DNA of 64,000 bases from Hyphomicrobiaceae bacterium (GTDB lineage: Bacteria > Pseudomonadota > Alphaproteobacteria > Rhizobiales > Hyphomicrobiaceae), in contig JALHMB010000001.1 in assembly GCA_022844275.1 (NCBI GenBank), positions 248,001 through 312,000 on the forward strand, in the 5' to 3' direction. Both the position numbers and the translations under genes were made by a program. Position 1 is the first letter of the stretch. Each line of letters begins with the position of its first letter. The notes beneath the pieces were generated by a model. That model had not been told where the DNA came from, searched no databases, and saw only the letters and a program-made list of their open reading frames with translations. Of this stretch, positions 1 to 6,740 are shown in pieces.

Positions 1-780
1 ACCGAACGGCTCCGGCCAGTCGATCGGAAAGAGAAGTGCGCGGGCATCGCCGAGGAAACGGGCCTTCTGACGCTCGTTGATCTCGCCGACGAATTCGACA
101 TCCGCCGACGCAAGCATAGGCTCGATCTCCTTGCGGAAATATTCGGTGTCTACCTTGTCCACCTTGGCAGCGATCTTCAGCGGCAGACCAACGGCGCGCG
201 CGATGCGGATCGCGCGGTCGACCCTCTTTTCAGGTGAGATCCGGCCAAGAAAAGCAAGGTAACCGCCGTGGCTGTGCAGCGAACGCGGCAGGAGATCGGC
301 TGGCAGGCCGTGCTGCACCGTCGCGACGAATGAGGCGTCCGGCACGGGCGCACGCTGCGCGTCCGAAATGGAGATGAGGGGCATTTCCTTGAAGTGCATA
401 TAGAGCGGGTAGAGGTCCGGCAGATCCTGCCGCCCGTGCAGTGTTGTGACCGCGCGATGGCTGAGATCACGGAAGAGTGGATACTGGAACTGGTCGATAT
501 GGAAATGGATGATGTCGAACTCGTGCGCGCGACGTCGCACCTTGTCGAGCATCATCATGTAATGCGGGATGGGATCGAGCACGCCCGGGCAGAGACGAAG
601 CGCCTGCGGGCAGCACGCAGCGAGATTTGCAGCCGTGATGGAGTCGCCACTGGCAAAAAGCGTGACGTCGTGCCCTTCCGCCACCAGCGCCTCCGTGAGA
701 TAGGAGACAATTCTTTCGCTGCCGCCGTAGAGCCGCGGGGGTACGCTCTCCATCAAAGGAGCTACCTGGGCAATCTTCAT
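1..780 (-). CDS. GT4-family glycosyltransferase, 3' end cut by window edge
   Basis: The minus-strand frame opens with ATG at 780 and stays open to base 1, giving 260 residues without the C-terminus. The N-terminus reads [15 protein letters not shown] followed by a glycine-rich YGGSER loop, as in GT-B fold GT4 enzymes. Around residue 175 the linker [18 protein letters not shown] marks the start of the second Rossmann domain that binds the nucleotide-sugar donor. Such enzymes transfer a sugar from an NDP- or UDP-donor to a polysaccharide, lipid or small-molecule acceptor in the cytoplasm. A GGAG sequence lies about 11 bases before the ATG. The acceptor cannot be inferred; the decayed exporter fragment just upstream hints at an old surface-polysaccharide locus, but that is weak. 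Confidence 0.85.
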   Translation of the reverse strand, partial: MKIAQVAPLMESVPPRLYGGSERIVSYLTEALVAEGHDVTLFASGDSITAANLAACCPQALRLCPGVLDPIPHYMMMLDKVRRRAHEFDIIHFHIDQFQYPLFRDLSHRAVTTLHGRQDLPDLYPLYMHFKEMPLISISDAQRAPVPDASFVATVQHGLPADLLPRSLHSHGGYLAFLGRISPEKRVDRAIRIARAVGLPLKIAAKVDKVDTEYFRKEIEPMLASADVEFVGEINERQKARFLGDARALLFPIDWPEPFG

Positions 781-884
781 TGTGTGCGTTGCTCCGTTCC
801 GACGAGGTCTTGGTTTCGCAAAGACCATGCGACAGTCGACCGTGATGCTAAAAAACGCCGTCCACAGCCGGAGATCCTGATCAT

Positions 885-1125
885 CAACGCTCGGCGACCT
901 CGGCGGTTCCGCGGCACTGCCGCCCGCTGTGACTTCATCAACGATCTGCCGCTCGGCCTCGACACACTGGTCGGTGATCGCGGTGCCCGCCTCTCTGGCG
1001 GTCAGCGGCAGCGCATAGCACTGGCGCGAGCATTCCTGAAGGATGCCCCCTTTTGTTGCTCGACGAGGCCACATCAGCCCTGGATACGAAATCCGAGGAG
1101 GCCGTCCGCGCCCGACGCGCTATCT
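885..1125 (+). pseudogene. Remnant of MsbA-type ABC exporter ATPase domain
   Basis: The plus strand from about 931 reads [18 protein letters not shown], then [16 protein letters not shown], the ABC signature. After KDAP the frame breaks. With one base restored after 1050 it continues as [18 protein letters not shown], the Walker B and D-loop. Sequence before about 890 and after about 1095 no longer matches the family, so neither Walker A nor the H-loop nor a membrane domain is present. I read this as a decayed fragment of a lipid or polysaccharide exporter half-transporter. The single missing base could be real decay or a sequencing error, but the missing flanks make decay much more likely. 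Confidence 0.75.
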
Positions 1126-1337
1126 GCGCTGTGATGCTGACGGCGCTGCCTTTTGCAGAATGACGACGTACGACCGTTCGCCCGCGTCGGCGAGCTCCAG
1201 TATGCGTCTACGACGGCAATCGCGCGCTCCTCGTCGATTCCGTAATCGCGCTGGAGACGGTCATAGACCGCGAGCAGCATCCCGCGCGTTTCGTCATCAA
1301 ACTGACTGTGGGAGATCGCGTCACGCGGAGCTGTCAT
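1120..1337 (-). pseudogene. Small unknown protein gene with a one-base deletion
   Basis: From ATG 1337 on the minus strand the frame reads MTAPRDAISHSQFDDE and continues to AIAVVDAYW near 1210. It then turns into low-quality sequence. Inserting one base there moves into a frame reading ELADAGERSYVVILQKAA that ends at a TAG at 1120-1122. The rebuilt protein has about 72 residues, is acidic-helical in its first half and has no motif I recognise. The gene starts seven bases after the stop of the minus-strand gene at 1344-1589, so the two were probably co-transcribed. It also overlaps the tail of the ABC fragment. The apparent frameshift may be an assembly error. Confidence 0.45.
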
Positions 1338-1343
1338 GGCCAA

Positions 1344-1589
1344 TCAGGCACTGACGGTTCCGCGATATCTCGCTTCGTTTTGGATCGCAGGATGAATGGC
1401 CGGACGCGCAGGCTTGCTGACGTGCTCAGCGATACGCTCGATTGCGGCCTCCGCAGCTTCGGCAATGACGAGGCAGTCCCAATCGGACATTTCGGACGTG
1501 GCACCGCTCACAGCCCTGCGCTTGATTTGCTCGAGGGAGTACATGGCGCTGTCGAGTGCTCGCCGCAGTCGCGTAACTTCTTCATTCAC
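1344..1589 (-). CDS. Small helical hypothetical protein
   Basis: The protein is 81 residues from a GTG start at 1589, preceded by AGAGGG. An upstream TTG at 1715 would add about 42 residues of low-complexity sequence and is less likely. The reading MNEEVTRLRRALDSAMYSLE predicts a helical, possibly coiled-coil protein with a later Ala/Glu-rich helix (IAEAAEAAIERIAEHV). No signal peptide, membrane segment or known domain is visible. A CGAAC-N17-CGTT sequence around 1640-1660 on the same strand is one base off the EcfG stress-promoter consensus. That would fit the stress-regulated genes further right, but it is only suggestive. Function unknown. Confidence 0.5.
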   Translation of the reverse strand: MNEEVTRLRRALDSAMYSLEQIKRRAVSGATSEMSDWDCLVIAEAAEAAIERIAEHVSKPARPAIHPAIQNEARYRGTVSA

Positions 1590-1787
1590 GATGGAACCCT
1601 CTGTGCTGGGTGTCGCTGCTGCAGCATAAACGCGCTGCACTGCAGAAAAGTTCGCGACGCGGGGGCTGGCATCCGGATGGTGGAGACCACCGCGGACAAT
1701 TGCGAACTCGAGCAAGGGAACCTTGTGCTCGCTCGCCTGTTAACTCAATGAATGTACCGCACGCCCCCCGTCTTGCGGGACGTTCCC

Positions 1788-1828
1788 AAGCCCGGCGAGC
1801 GCGTCCCCTCGGCTCGCCGGGCTTTTTA
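1788..1828 (+). terminator. Strong rho-independent terminator
   Basis: AAGCCCGGCGAGC at 1788-1800 pairs perfectly with GCTCGCCGGGCTT at 1812-1824 around an 11-base loop, followed by a short T run. It faces the plus strand. No intact plus-strand gene lies upstream, so it probably outlived the gene it served. The rest of 1590-2069 holds nothing else I can support. Confidence 0.75.
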
Positions 1829-2069
1829 TATGGGTCGGCATTTGTCGCCTACGCTTATGACTGGTCTTTGCGTTGCCCGGAGACACTGGCGCCCGCAGAG
1901 CGCTTTCAGCGTTCTTCGCGGACCGGGTCTTTTCACGTCATATTCCAAATGTTCCGATGAATAGTTCCGACTTCGGGGCGCTACTATTGCGGGTCGGATA
2001 GATCCCCATTGCATTCGGCTGTCTGATCACCACATAAGGGCGCGTTCGGTTATCGAGACGGGGGATATC

Positions 2070-2354
2070 ATGCGTCCGCCGCGTATAAATGAGGGTGCGG
2101 CCTTCGGGCCGGAAGTACTGAATATCGTGGCGCAAGCCTTCGACGAGGCCTGGGCATCGATCGCTGACAAGTTCACACCGGCCGAGCACGCGCAGGCGCG
2201 CGATGACTTGGCCGATGCGATCATGAACGCTGCCCGTGACGATAGCGACGATGTTGCCCGGGTACGCGACACAGGCGTTCGGGCGATTCAGCTCAAGTAC
2301 CCGTCACGCTTCGGGGGCCTTCCCCAAACTGGGCAGGGCAATAAAATCGGGTAA
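2070..2354 (+). CDS. Small conserved-looking hypothetical protein
   Basis: The protein is 94 residues from ATG 2070, preceded by a GGGGGA ribosome site. It reads MRPPRINEGAAFGPEVLN, then a helical AFDEAWASIADKF and an Ala/Asp-rich helix (DDLADAIMNAARDDSDD). The pattern resembles short helical proteins common in Bradyrhizobium-type genomes, with no catalytic motif, signal peptide or membrane segment. The last 20 or so residues after LKYPSRFG look less constrained. No EcfG promoter was found for it. A 10-bp hairpin lies about 50 bases downstream. Function unknown. Confidence 0.6.
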   Translation: MRPPRINEGAAFGPEVLNIVAQAFDEAWASIADKFTPAEHAQARDDLADAIMNAARDDSDDVARVRDTGVRAIQLKYPSRFGGLPQTGQGNKIG

Positions 2355-2401
2355 GGCTTCCGGCCGACTAACTCTGCAGCGGTGCCCTTGCAGGCACCGA
2401 A

Positions 2402-2428
2402 TGATGGACACCCGGGAAGTGTCCATCA
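2402..2428. repeat. Perfect 10-bp hairpin
   Basis: TGATGGACAC (2402-2411) and GTGTCCATCA (2419-2428) form a perfect inverted repeat with a 7-base loop. It has no T run, so it is not a classic terminator. It lies between the small gene at 2070 and the stress promoter at 2602. It could be an RNA-processing hairpin or a protein-binding site. Confidence 0.55.
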
Positions 2429-2601
2429 CTCGGCAGCGCCGGGATCGAACGCGATTGTAGAAAGTCCCTGACTTGCAGCGCGAACGCGCCAATGCGCGAG
2501 TTGTTCCTGACAAACAACACGCGATGTCGATGGGCGCGACATTCCGTAAATAATCCTAGCAACAAGAGCCAGTGGCGCCGCCTCGATCGAGGCGAAGTCG
2601 C

Positions 2602-2626
2602 GGAACCAAAGAGTCGTTATGCCGTT
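2602..2626 (+). promoter_or_regulatory. EcfG general-stress promoter
   Basis: GGAAC (2602-2606), a 16-base spacer and CGTT (2623-2626) match exactly the GGAAC-N16/17-CGTT promoter read by EcfG of alphaproteobacteria. It sits about 84 bases before the ATG at 2710. It also shows that the longer open frame beginning near 2572 cannot be the true gene start. Confidence 0.75.
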
Positions 2627-2709
2627 ATTGCGGGACGGTAAGCGAAGATGGCGGTTGGCTTATAACGGACCGTCGCCCCCTGCTTCCGGTGAGCGAAGCG
2701 AGGGCCGCG

Positions 2710-2922
2710 ATGAGTGCCTACGATCCGCATAAAAGCAAGATGGGCTTTCATCCGCGCTCTACAGCGTCGGAGGTCGAAGCTCGCAAGCGCGAAGCGGTGC
2801 TGAGACTAGCCGAGCGGCACTTCACGGCAGCGGAGCTTTCAGCGCTACTGGCGGATATGGCGAACGGCGACGTGGACGTGCGCAGCTACGACGATGGCAT
2901 CGTGCTCATGCGCAAGTTCTAG
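2710..2922 (+). CDS. Small stress-regulated hypothetical protein
   Basis: The protein is 70 residues from ATG 2710, chosen because the EcfG-like promoter ends at 2626. It reads MSAYDPHKSKMGFHPRSTAS, then a charged helix (EVEARKREAVLRLAERHF) and the tail DGIVLMRKF. It is soluble, with no signal peptide and no domain I can name. The middle segment HFTAAELSALLADM looks like a short helix-turn-helix-like or protein-binding helix, but not strongly enough to call it DNA-binding. The promoter suggests induction by the PhyR-NepR-EcfG stress pathway. Confidence 0.6.
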   Translation: MSAYDPHKSKMGFHPRSTASEVEARKREAVLRLAERHFTAAELSALLADMANGDVDVRSYDDGIVLMRKF

Positions 2923-3069
2923 GTGGGGTGGAGAAAATTCAGTAGCGACCGAAGCGTTGCTCTCGAAGGCGACATGACACCGCTTTCGGGAGCGCGTCGT
3001 CGTGCGCGCTAATGCAAATCATGCACGGCCAGGGATCGTTTGCAGGGCGAATTGGGAAAGCATCGAAAA

Positions 3070-3110
3070 CGTTTCCGCATCAGCATCAAGGTGATGCTGA
3101 TGCGGAAACG
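3070..3110. repeat. Perfect 19-bp inverted repeat
   Basis: CGTTTCCGCATCAGCATCA (3070-3088) and its exact complement (3092-3110) flank a 3-base loop. Each arm contains a CATCAGCATCA run, so the centre is rich in GATG/CATC steps. There is no T run on either side. It lies in the 346-base gap between two stress-linked small genes; apart from this element and the promoter at 3236 I see nothing in that gap. Confidence 0.8.
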
Positions 3111-3235
3111 ACAGTGCGCCTCGGAGAGGTTTCCGTGGACGAATGAGGATAGTCGATGCTGGACATTCAGAGCAGTGCGCGTCGACAAATTAACGAGATG
3201 AAAAGGCCACATAAAATTGTTTTAGACAGTCAAGT

Positions 3236-3260
3236 GGAACGGTGCGCCAACTCATATGTT
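3236..3260 (+). promoter_or_regulatory. Near-consensus EcfG stress promoter
   Basis: GGAAC (3236-3240), 16 bases, then TGTT (3257-3260) differ from the EcfG consensus in one -10 base. The ATG of the next gene starts eight bases later with no Shine-Dalgarno sequence, which would make the message leaderless or nearly so. Confidence 0.55.
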
Positions 3261-3268
3261 AGTTCAGC

Positions 3269-3436
3269 ATGGACAAGACACGCATCAACATATTCGGCAA
3301 GCCGCTCAGGAAGACTTACCTCACTCCTGATGATCTCCCGCATCTAATACGGAAGGCGCTCGATGAGCTGGCGGCCAAAGGCCAGGAAGAGCCGGAAGAC
3401 ATCACGCCCGATCGATTGCGCAAGAACTGCAAATAG
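3269..3436 (+). CDS. 55-residue stress-linked hypothetical protein
   Basis: ATG 3269 to TAG 3436 encodes MDKTRINIFGKPLRKTY, then LTPDDLPHLIRKALDEL and a charged tail ending RLRKNCK. It is soluble and basic at both ends, with one predicted amphipathic helix and no known domain. I support it as a gene because a GGAAC-N16-TGTT promoter ends eight bases before the ATG and because composition is protein-like throughout. The lack of a ribosome site fits a leaderless transcript, as also proposed for the HD-domain gene at 4836-5375. Function unknown; 3437-3613 downstream shows nothing clear. Confidence 0.5.
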   Translation: MDKTRINIFGKPLRKTYLTPDDLPHLIRKALDELAAKGQEEPEDITPDRLRKNCK

Positions 3437-3613
3437 CAGGGCAGACCGGGCAGGCAATCCGCCGCGTGTGCACCCGTTCCTTGGCGACGCGCACATCGCC
3501 GAGGGTGCATACACAGCGTTATTGAGGCCTGCTCGAACGCCGACTGCCTGAATGACGCGCGAAGCCTTCGGCACAAATCCAGATCAGAAAAGACAACACC
3601 TCATCAAATGATA

Positions 3614-3649
3614 AGCGGCGCGCGGTTGATGGCTTCTCCGCGCGCCGCT
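3614..3649 (-). terminator. Hairpin terminator for the His-rich protein gene
   Basis: AGCGGCGCGCGG (3614-3625) and CCGCGCGCCGCT (3638-3649) form a 12-bp stem with a 12-base loop. On the minus strand it follows the stop at 3667 and is followed by a T-rich TTATCATTT stretch. Confidence 0.65.
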
Positions 3650-3666
3650 GAGGCATCAGCTAGTTA

Positions 3667-3975
3667 CTACCAATGCCGTCGGTGGTGCCAGTGACGGCGA
3701 TGCCAACGCGGGCCAATACCGAAGTAAATGCGCGGTCCCCAATAGTAGCCGCGATAGGCGTGACGGTGACGCCAACGATTGTGGCGATGGCCGTAGTGCC
3801 GACGACCGTAGTGCCTATGGCGGTGCCAGCGGCGATGCCTGACCTGCTCCACTTGGCCGACCTCGCTCTTGGCCACCGGAGGGGCGGGAAGGGCGGGGGC
3901 CGCAGCGGCTGGAAGTGCGCCCGCCGCAAGTGCGACGAAGCCGCCAGCCAACGCTGCGATAAGCGTGCGTTTCAT
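3667..3975 (-). CDS. Secreted His/Arg/Tyr-rich small protein
   Basis: The protein is 102 residues from ATG 3975 with an AGGAGG ribosome site nine bases upstream. Residues 1-26 form a Sec signal peptide (MKRTLIAALAGGFVALAAG, cleavage after AAA). The mature part is dominated by HRH, HYGRRH and HRHNRWRHRH runs and ends in a W/H-rich tail, with a short YYWGPRIYFGIGP segment between. Proteins of this make-up are common periplasmic or surface proteins in Rhizobiales. The histidines could bind metals or nucleic acid, but there is no direct evidence for either. Its own hairpin terminator follows. The 450-base upstream region is AT-rich with an ATGAAT-N4-ATTCAT inverted repeat near 4086-4101. Confidence 0.75.
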   Translation of the reverse strand: MKRTLIAALAGGFVALAAGALPAAAAPALPAPPVAKSEVGQVEQVRHRRWHRHRHYGRRHYGHRHNRWRHRHAYRGYYWGPRIYFGIGPRWHRRHWHHRRHW

Positions 3976-4366
3976 CTCTTTTCCTCCTGACTGGCACTAG
4001 ATGTGCCTCGATGCAGTAACGCGTAGTCGAAGAAGAACGATGCGCGCGCAGAGATTCCGTCGCGGAATAAGTCTTATATTTCAAGATGAATTACTATTCA
4101 TATGGGACGTTATGGGCACATCTGAATATTAGACTTGATCATTATTTATGCGCGTCCGGTAAGTAAAACGCAGAGCAATGCCTCGGCGCTCCGCGGAATC
4201 TTGCGGCGCATGTCGCGAAGCGTGTCGTAGACCACAAGTGAGTAGGCTTGATGCCGGCGCGGAAGAGAAGACTCGACCGTTTCAGACGTTGCAGCATGAC
4301 GTCATGAACGATCGATCGCGTGCCGAGGTGATGCCCTAAGGGCATTCGTCCGACAGCATTGCATTG

Positions 4367-4391
4367 GGAACTCAGCGGTCGAGGGTGCGTT
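4367..4391 (+). promoter_or_regulatory. EcfG general-stress promoter
   Basis: GGAAC (4367-4371), a 16-base spacer and CGTT (4388-4391) match the EcfG consensus exactly. It ends 38 bases before the ATG at 4429, placing the two overlapping small genes there under stress control. Confidence 0.75.
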
Positions 4392-4428
4392 GAATGAAAG
4401 GTTCCAGCCCCACAAAGAGGTTCTCGCA

Positions 4429-4620
4429 ATGGCCCGCTTTACGATCGACACTGCCAACAGCCTCATCGAATACAATCGCCGCCGTCTGGCTCAGCTTGCT
4501 GAGAAGGACGCATCGAGAGACCCGCTCCTCGACCGAGTCGTGCGCCAGCTCGAACTTTCGATGCGAAGCCTCGAACGTCAGCGTGACGAAATGCTGTCGC
4601 AGGAAGGTGGACAGTCATGA
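4429..4620 (+). CDS. Small helical protein, first of an overlapping pair
   Basis: The protein is 63 residues. ATG 4429 is preferred over the upstream in-frame codon at 4390 because the latter lies inside the EcfG -10 element and because AAAGAGG precedes 4429 correctly. The sequence MARFTIDTANSLIEYNRRRL is followed by heptad-like leucines (LLDRVVRQLELSMRSLERQR), predicting a coiled coil. The stop overlaps the start of the next gene as ATGA, so translation is coupled. No known domain is visible. Soluble cytoplasmic location and general-stress regulation are inferred from sequence and promoter. Confidence 0.65.
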   Translation: MARFTIDTANSLIEYNRRRLAQLAEKDASRDPLLDRVVRQLELSMRSLERQRDEMLSQEGGQS

Positions 4621-4859
4621 TGGGTGTTGCCGAAGACGAGCGCCTGACTCCAGTGCAGATGCTTCATCGGCAGTTCAACGTAGCATCGGCTCGCGCCGAT
4701 ATGCTGAAGCGGATGATTGCGGCCCGGAAGACAGAATGCAGCGATTGCACGAAGCTCAGGGAATTGCTGCAGGCAGCGGAAGTCGAGAAAAAGCAGGCGC
4801 ACGACGAATTGGCGAAGGCCGGTCGCGTAAAGTTCCTATCCCGCGCGCGCAGCAGGTGA
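4617..4859 (+). CDS. Small coiled-coil protein, second of the overlapping pair
   Basis: The protein is 80 residues, starting in the ATGATG that overlaps the previous stop by four bases. It reads MMGVAEDERLTPVQMLHRQ, then long helices and a C-x2-C pair (ECSDCTKL) near the middle, ending in a basic tail. The two cysteines could bind a metal or form a disulfide, but two ligands alone do not define a zinc site. Its 3' end overlaps by 24 bases the 3' end of the convergent HD-domain gene, so the two transcripts are antisense there. Function unknown; probably acts with its partner gene. Confidence 0.6.
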   Translation: MMGVAEDERLTPVQMLHRQFNVASARADMLKRMIAARKTECSDCTKLRELLQAAEVEKKQAHDELAKAGRVKFLSRARSR

Positions 4860-5375
4860 GGCCGCATCGGCCATCACCTGCGCAGCAGCCTGCCGGTACA
4901 GCGGGTGATTGGTAATGCGATCGCCCTCCACCTCGGCCATCTCGGACAGCACCGCGCGCTTCTCGCGGAGAAAAACGGGTCCAAAGTTGGGATCGGCTTC
5001 GGAAATGCTGCGCGTATTGTCGACGATGTCGGCGAGCTTGATGAGCTTCGCGTTCCAGGGCGCCTGAGCGAGCCGCCACGTTGCCATTTTCATTCGCGAC
5101 TTGCGGTTTCCTGTTTCGTCGTCGGTCAGCCAATAGACAAGGCGCGCAACATCATCGCCGAACTCGTCGACGACTTCCTGCATGGTAACGAGCGTGTCTT
5201 CAACCACGTCATGCAAATAGGCGGCGGCCAGCACATTCTCTTCCTCAATCGCATGCTCCGTGAGAAGCCTCACGACGGCGTCGAGGTGGGTGACGTAGGG
5301 CTCGTCCGAATACTTGCGCGTCTGAGCGCCATGCTTCTGGACGGCGTAGTCGCGTGCTCGTGCTGAAAGGTCCAT
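4836..5375 (-). CDS. HD-domain hydrolase of the RelA/SpoT-like superfamily
   Basis: The protein is 179 residues. Metal-binding residues of the HD fold are visible: His30 (PYVTH), His55-Asp56 (YLHDVVEDT) and Asp116 in KLADIVDN at 113-120. Small stand-alone proteins of this type include Mesh1-like (p)ppGpp hydrolases and other nucleotide phosphohydrolases; there is no synthetase or ACT domain here. An EcfG promoter ends eight bases before the ATG, so the mRNA would be leaderless. Stress-induced (p)ppGpp or nucleotide turnover is a reasonable but unproven role. The opposite strand carries the GlsB-type gene with its own stress promoter, making this a divergent stress pair. Confidence 0.85.
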   Translation of the reverse strand: MDLSARARDYAVQKHGAQTRKYSDEPYVTHLDAVVRLLTEHAIEEENVLAAAYLHDVVEDTLVTMQEVVDEFGDDVARLVYWLTDDETGNRKSRMKMATWRLAQAPWNAKLIKLADIVDNTRSISEADPNFGPVFLREKRAVLSEMAEVEGDRITNHPLYRQAAAQVMADAASPAARAG

Positions 5376-5382
5376 GCCATCT

Positions 5383-5408
5383 AACGCGACAGATCTGGAT
5401 GGCGTTCC
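5383..5408 (-). promoter_or_regulatory. EcfG general-stress promoter for the HD hydrolase
   Basis: Read on the minus strand, GGAAC (5408-5404), 17 bases and CGTT (5386-5383) fit the EcfG consensus exactly. The start codon begins at 5375, which implies a transcript with almost no leader. Confidence 0.7.
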
Positions 5409-5462
5409 TGTGGCGGAAGCAGTCGTTGGCCCGTTCGGTCACCGAATGAAGAAGAGGCAGGT

Positions 5463-5487
5463 GGAACGGACGGGTGACCCGTCCGTT
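5463..5487 (+). promoter_or_regulatory. EcfG promoter embedded in a perfect palindrome
   Basis: GGAAC (5463-5467), 16 bases and CGTT (5484-5487) match the EcfG consensus. The same bases form a perfect inverted repeat, AACGGACGGG (5465-5474) and CCCGTCCGTT (5478-5487), with a TGA centre. The palindrome therefore covers both promoter elements and could be an operator. The GTG start of the next gene is 53 bases downstream. Confidence 0.75.
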
Positions 5488-5539
5488 TAGGTTGATGAAC
5501 TCTTGTGACACATCGCCCACTGCTCAGCGGAGTATCGCC

Positions 5540-5797
5540 GTGAACCTCATTGCCTGCATAGCCGTCGGCATCATCGCCGGCTGGATTGCCGAACGCATTA
5601 TGGGGCGGAATCACGGACTGCTCATGAACCTTCTCGTGGGGATTATTGGCGCGGCAATCGGCGGCTTTCTAGCTATGAACCTCCTCGGTCTTCGCTACGA
5701 TGAGGGCTTCAATCTTGCTTCGATCTCCGTGGCCACGTTGGGAGCCATCATTCTCCTCGCGATCTTTGGCGCGCGCCGACAGCGGTCGTTGCCATGA
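5540..5797 (+). CDS. GlsB/YeaQ/YmgE-family small membrane protein
   Basis: The protein is 85 residues from GTG 5540, chosen because GCGGAG precedes it and because the promoter ends at 5487. It has three hydrophobic segments: MNLIACIAVGIIAGWIAERI, LLVGIIGAAIGGFLAMNLLG and ISVATLGAIILLAIFGA. The G-rich GIIAGWIAERIMG start is typical of the transglycosylase-associated (GlsB/YeaQ) family. These are inner-membrane proteins of unclear activity that are often induced by stress. Here that fits the consensus EcfG promoter. The stop overlaps the next start by four bases. Confidence 0.85.
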   Translation: MNLIACIAVGIIAGWIAERIMGRNHGLLMNLLVGIIGAAIGGFLAMNLLGLRYDEGFNLASISVATLGAIILLAIFGARRQRSLP

Positions 5798-6195
5798 TTG
5801 ATCGGTCGCATCACGACGCGGTTGCTCGGCTCGAATCCTTAGCGAGGTTGATGGACAATGCCTTTCTGATCCCGGGCACCAACACGCGTATCGGCCTGGA
5901 CGGCATCGTCGGCATTATCCCTGGCATCGGCGACCTGATATCGGGCCTCATCTCGAGTTATCTCATCTGGGAGGCGCGACGGCTTGGCGTCTCCAAATGG
6001 GTGCTGTCGCGCATGGTCGCGAACACGATGATCGATACCGCCGTGGGCGCGATCCCCTTCGTCGGTGATGTCTTCGACGTGATGTTTCGGGCCAACTTGA
6101 AAAACATGGCCCTTCTACGCAAGCATCTCGAGAAGCAGGGCTATCGCCGCCACATCGGCCCCGTCATTGAGGGGCAGGCGATCAGGGTAGAGTGA
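5794..6195 (+). CDS. DUF4112-type membrane-associated protein
   Basis: The protein is 133 residues, overlapping the previous gene by four bases, so it belongs to the same stress operon. The central segment carries two related hydrophobic motifs, GIVGIIPGIGDLISGLISSY and DTAVGAIPFVGDVFDVMF, the paired P-G-I/V-G-D hairpins characteristic of DUF4112. Flanking parts are charged and probably cytoplasmic. The biochemical role of the family is unknown. Together with the GlsB-like neighbour it suggests an envelope response to stress. Confidence 0.8.
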   Translation: MIDRSHHDAVARLESLARLMDNAFLIPGTNTRIGLDGIVGIIPGIGDLISGLISSYLIWEARRLGVSKWVLSRMVANTMIDTAVGAIPFVGDVFDVMFRANLKNMALLRKHLEKQGYRRHIGPVIEGQAIRVE

Positions 6196-6275
6196 TGATG
6201 CCTGGTAACTCAGGAGACGGCCACAGGCAAACGCCTCCATGGAAATCAGATGGAGCGGTTTCGAAAGGCTATGTC

Positions 6276-6740
6276 ATGAAGCACGTTCTTTCACTTGGAG
6301 GCACTATCGTGTTCGCGTCTATCGCGAGTAGTGCCGGATCCACACAGCCGACTGTTAGCACTTCCGGAACTCTCACCTGCACTGTTTCCAATGCGCTCAA
6401 TAAGCCCGGAAGCACTGCAGAGCTATCGTGTGATTTCAAAACGCTCGCTGGAATGTCCAGCGACTATTCTGGCCTGGCGAGCACCAAGTCGGGTACTTTT
6501 CCGATCGGCAAGCATGTCTTCGTCTGGAGCGTCGTGGCAATCGGGGCCGGCAAGGCGCCGCTACTCGAAGGAACCTATCGCTCCGAGACAGGACCTCAAA
6601 AGCCGGCGGTCTTAGTAGGTGGAACGGACGGCACCACACGTCTCGAACCTGTTACCGGGAATGAGCAGATTGCTGGACCAGCTGAGATCACGACACTTAG
6701 CCTCAGGCTTGCCGCCACCAAAACCCAACTCAGCCGCTAG
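6276..6740 (+). CDS. Exported DUF992-like protein
   Basis: The protein is 154 residues from ATG 6276 (AAAGG upstream). An in-frame start at 6192 would put hydrophilic residues before the signal peptide and is less likely. Residues 1-22 (MKHVLSLGGTIVFASIASS) form a signal peptide. The mature part reads SGTLTCTVSNALNKPGS, then AELSCDFKT and SDYSGLASTKSG, the pattern of DUF992: a small beta-sandwich with one C-x(n)-C pair, periplasmic in Rhizobiales. A Gly-rich segment (AIGAGKAPLLEGTY) follows. It may belong to the stress operon upstream, 80 bases away. Function unknown. Confidence 0.7.
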   Translation: MKHVLSLGGTIVFASIASSAGSTQPTVSTSGTLTCTVSNALNKPGSTAELSCDFKTLAGMSSDYSGLASTKSGTFPIGKHVFVWSVVAIGAGKAPLLEGTYRSETGPQKPAVLVGGTDGTTRLEPVTGNEQIAGPAEITTLSLRLAATKTQLSR

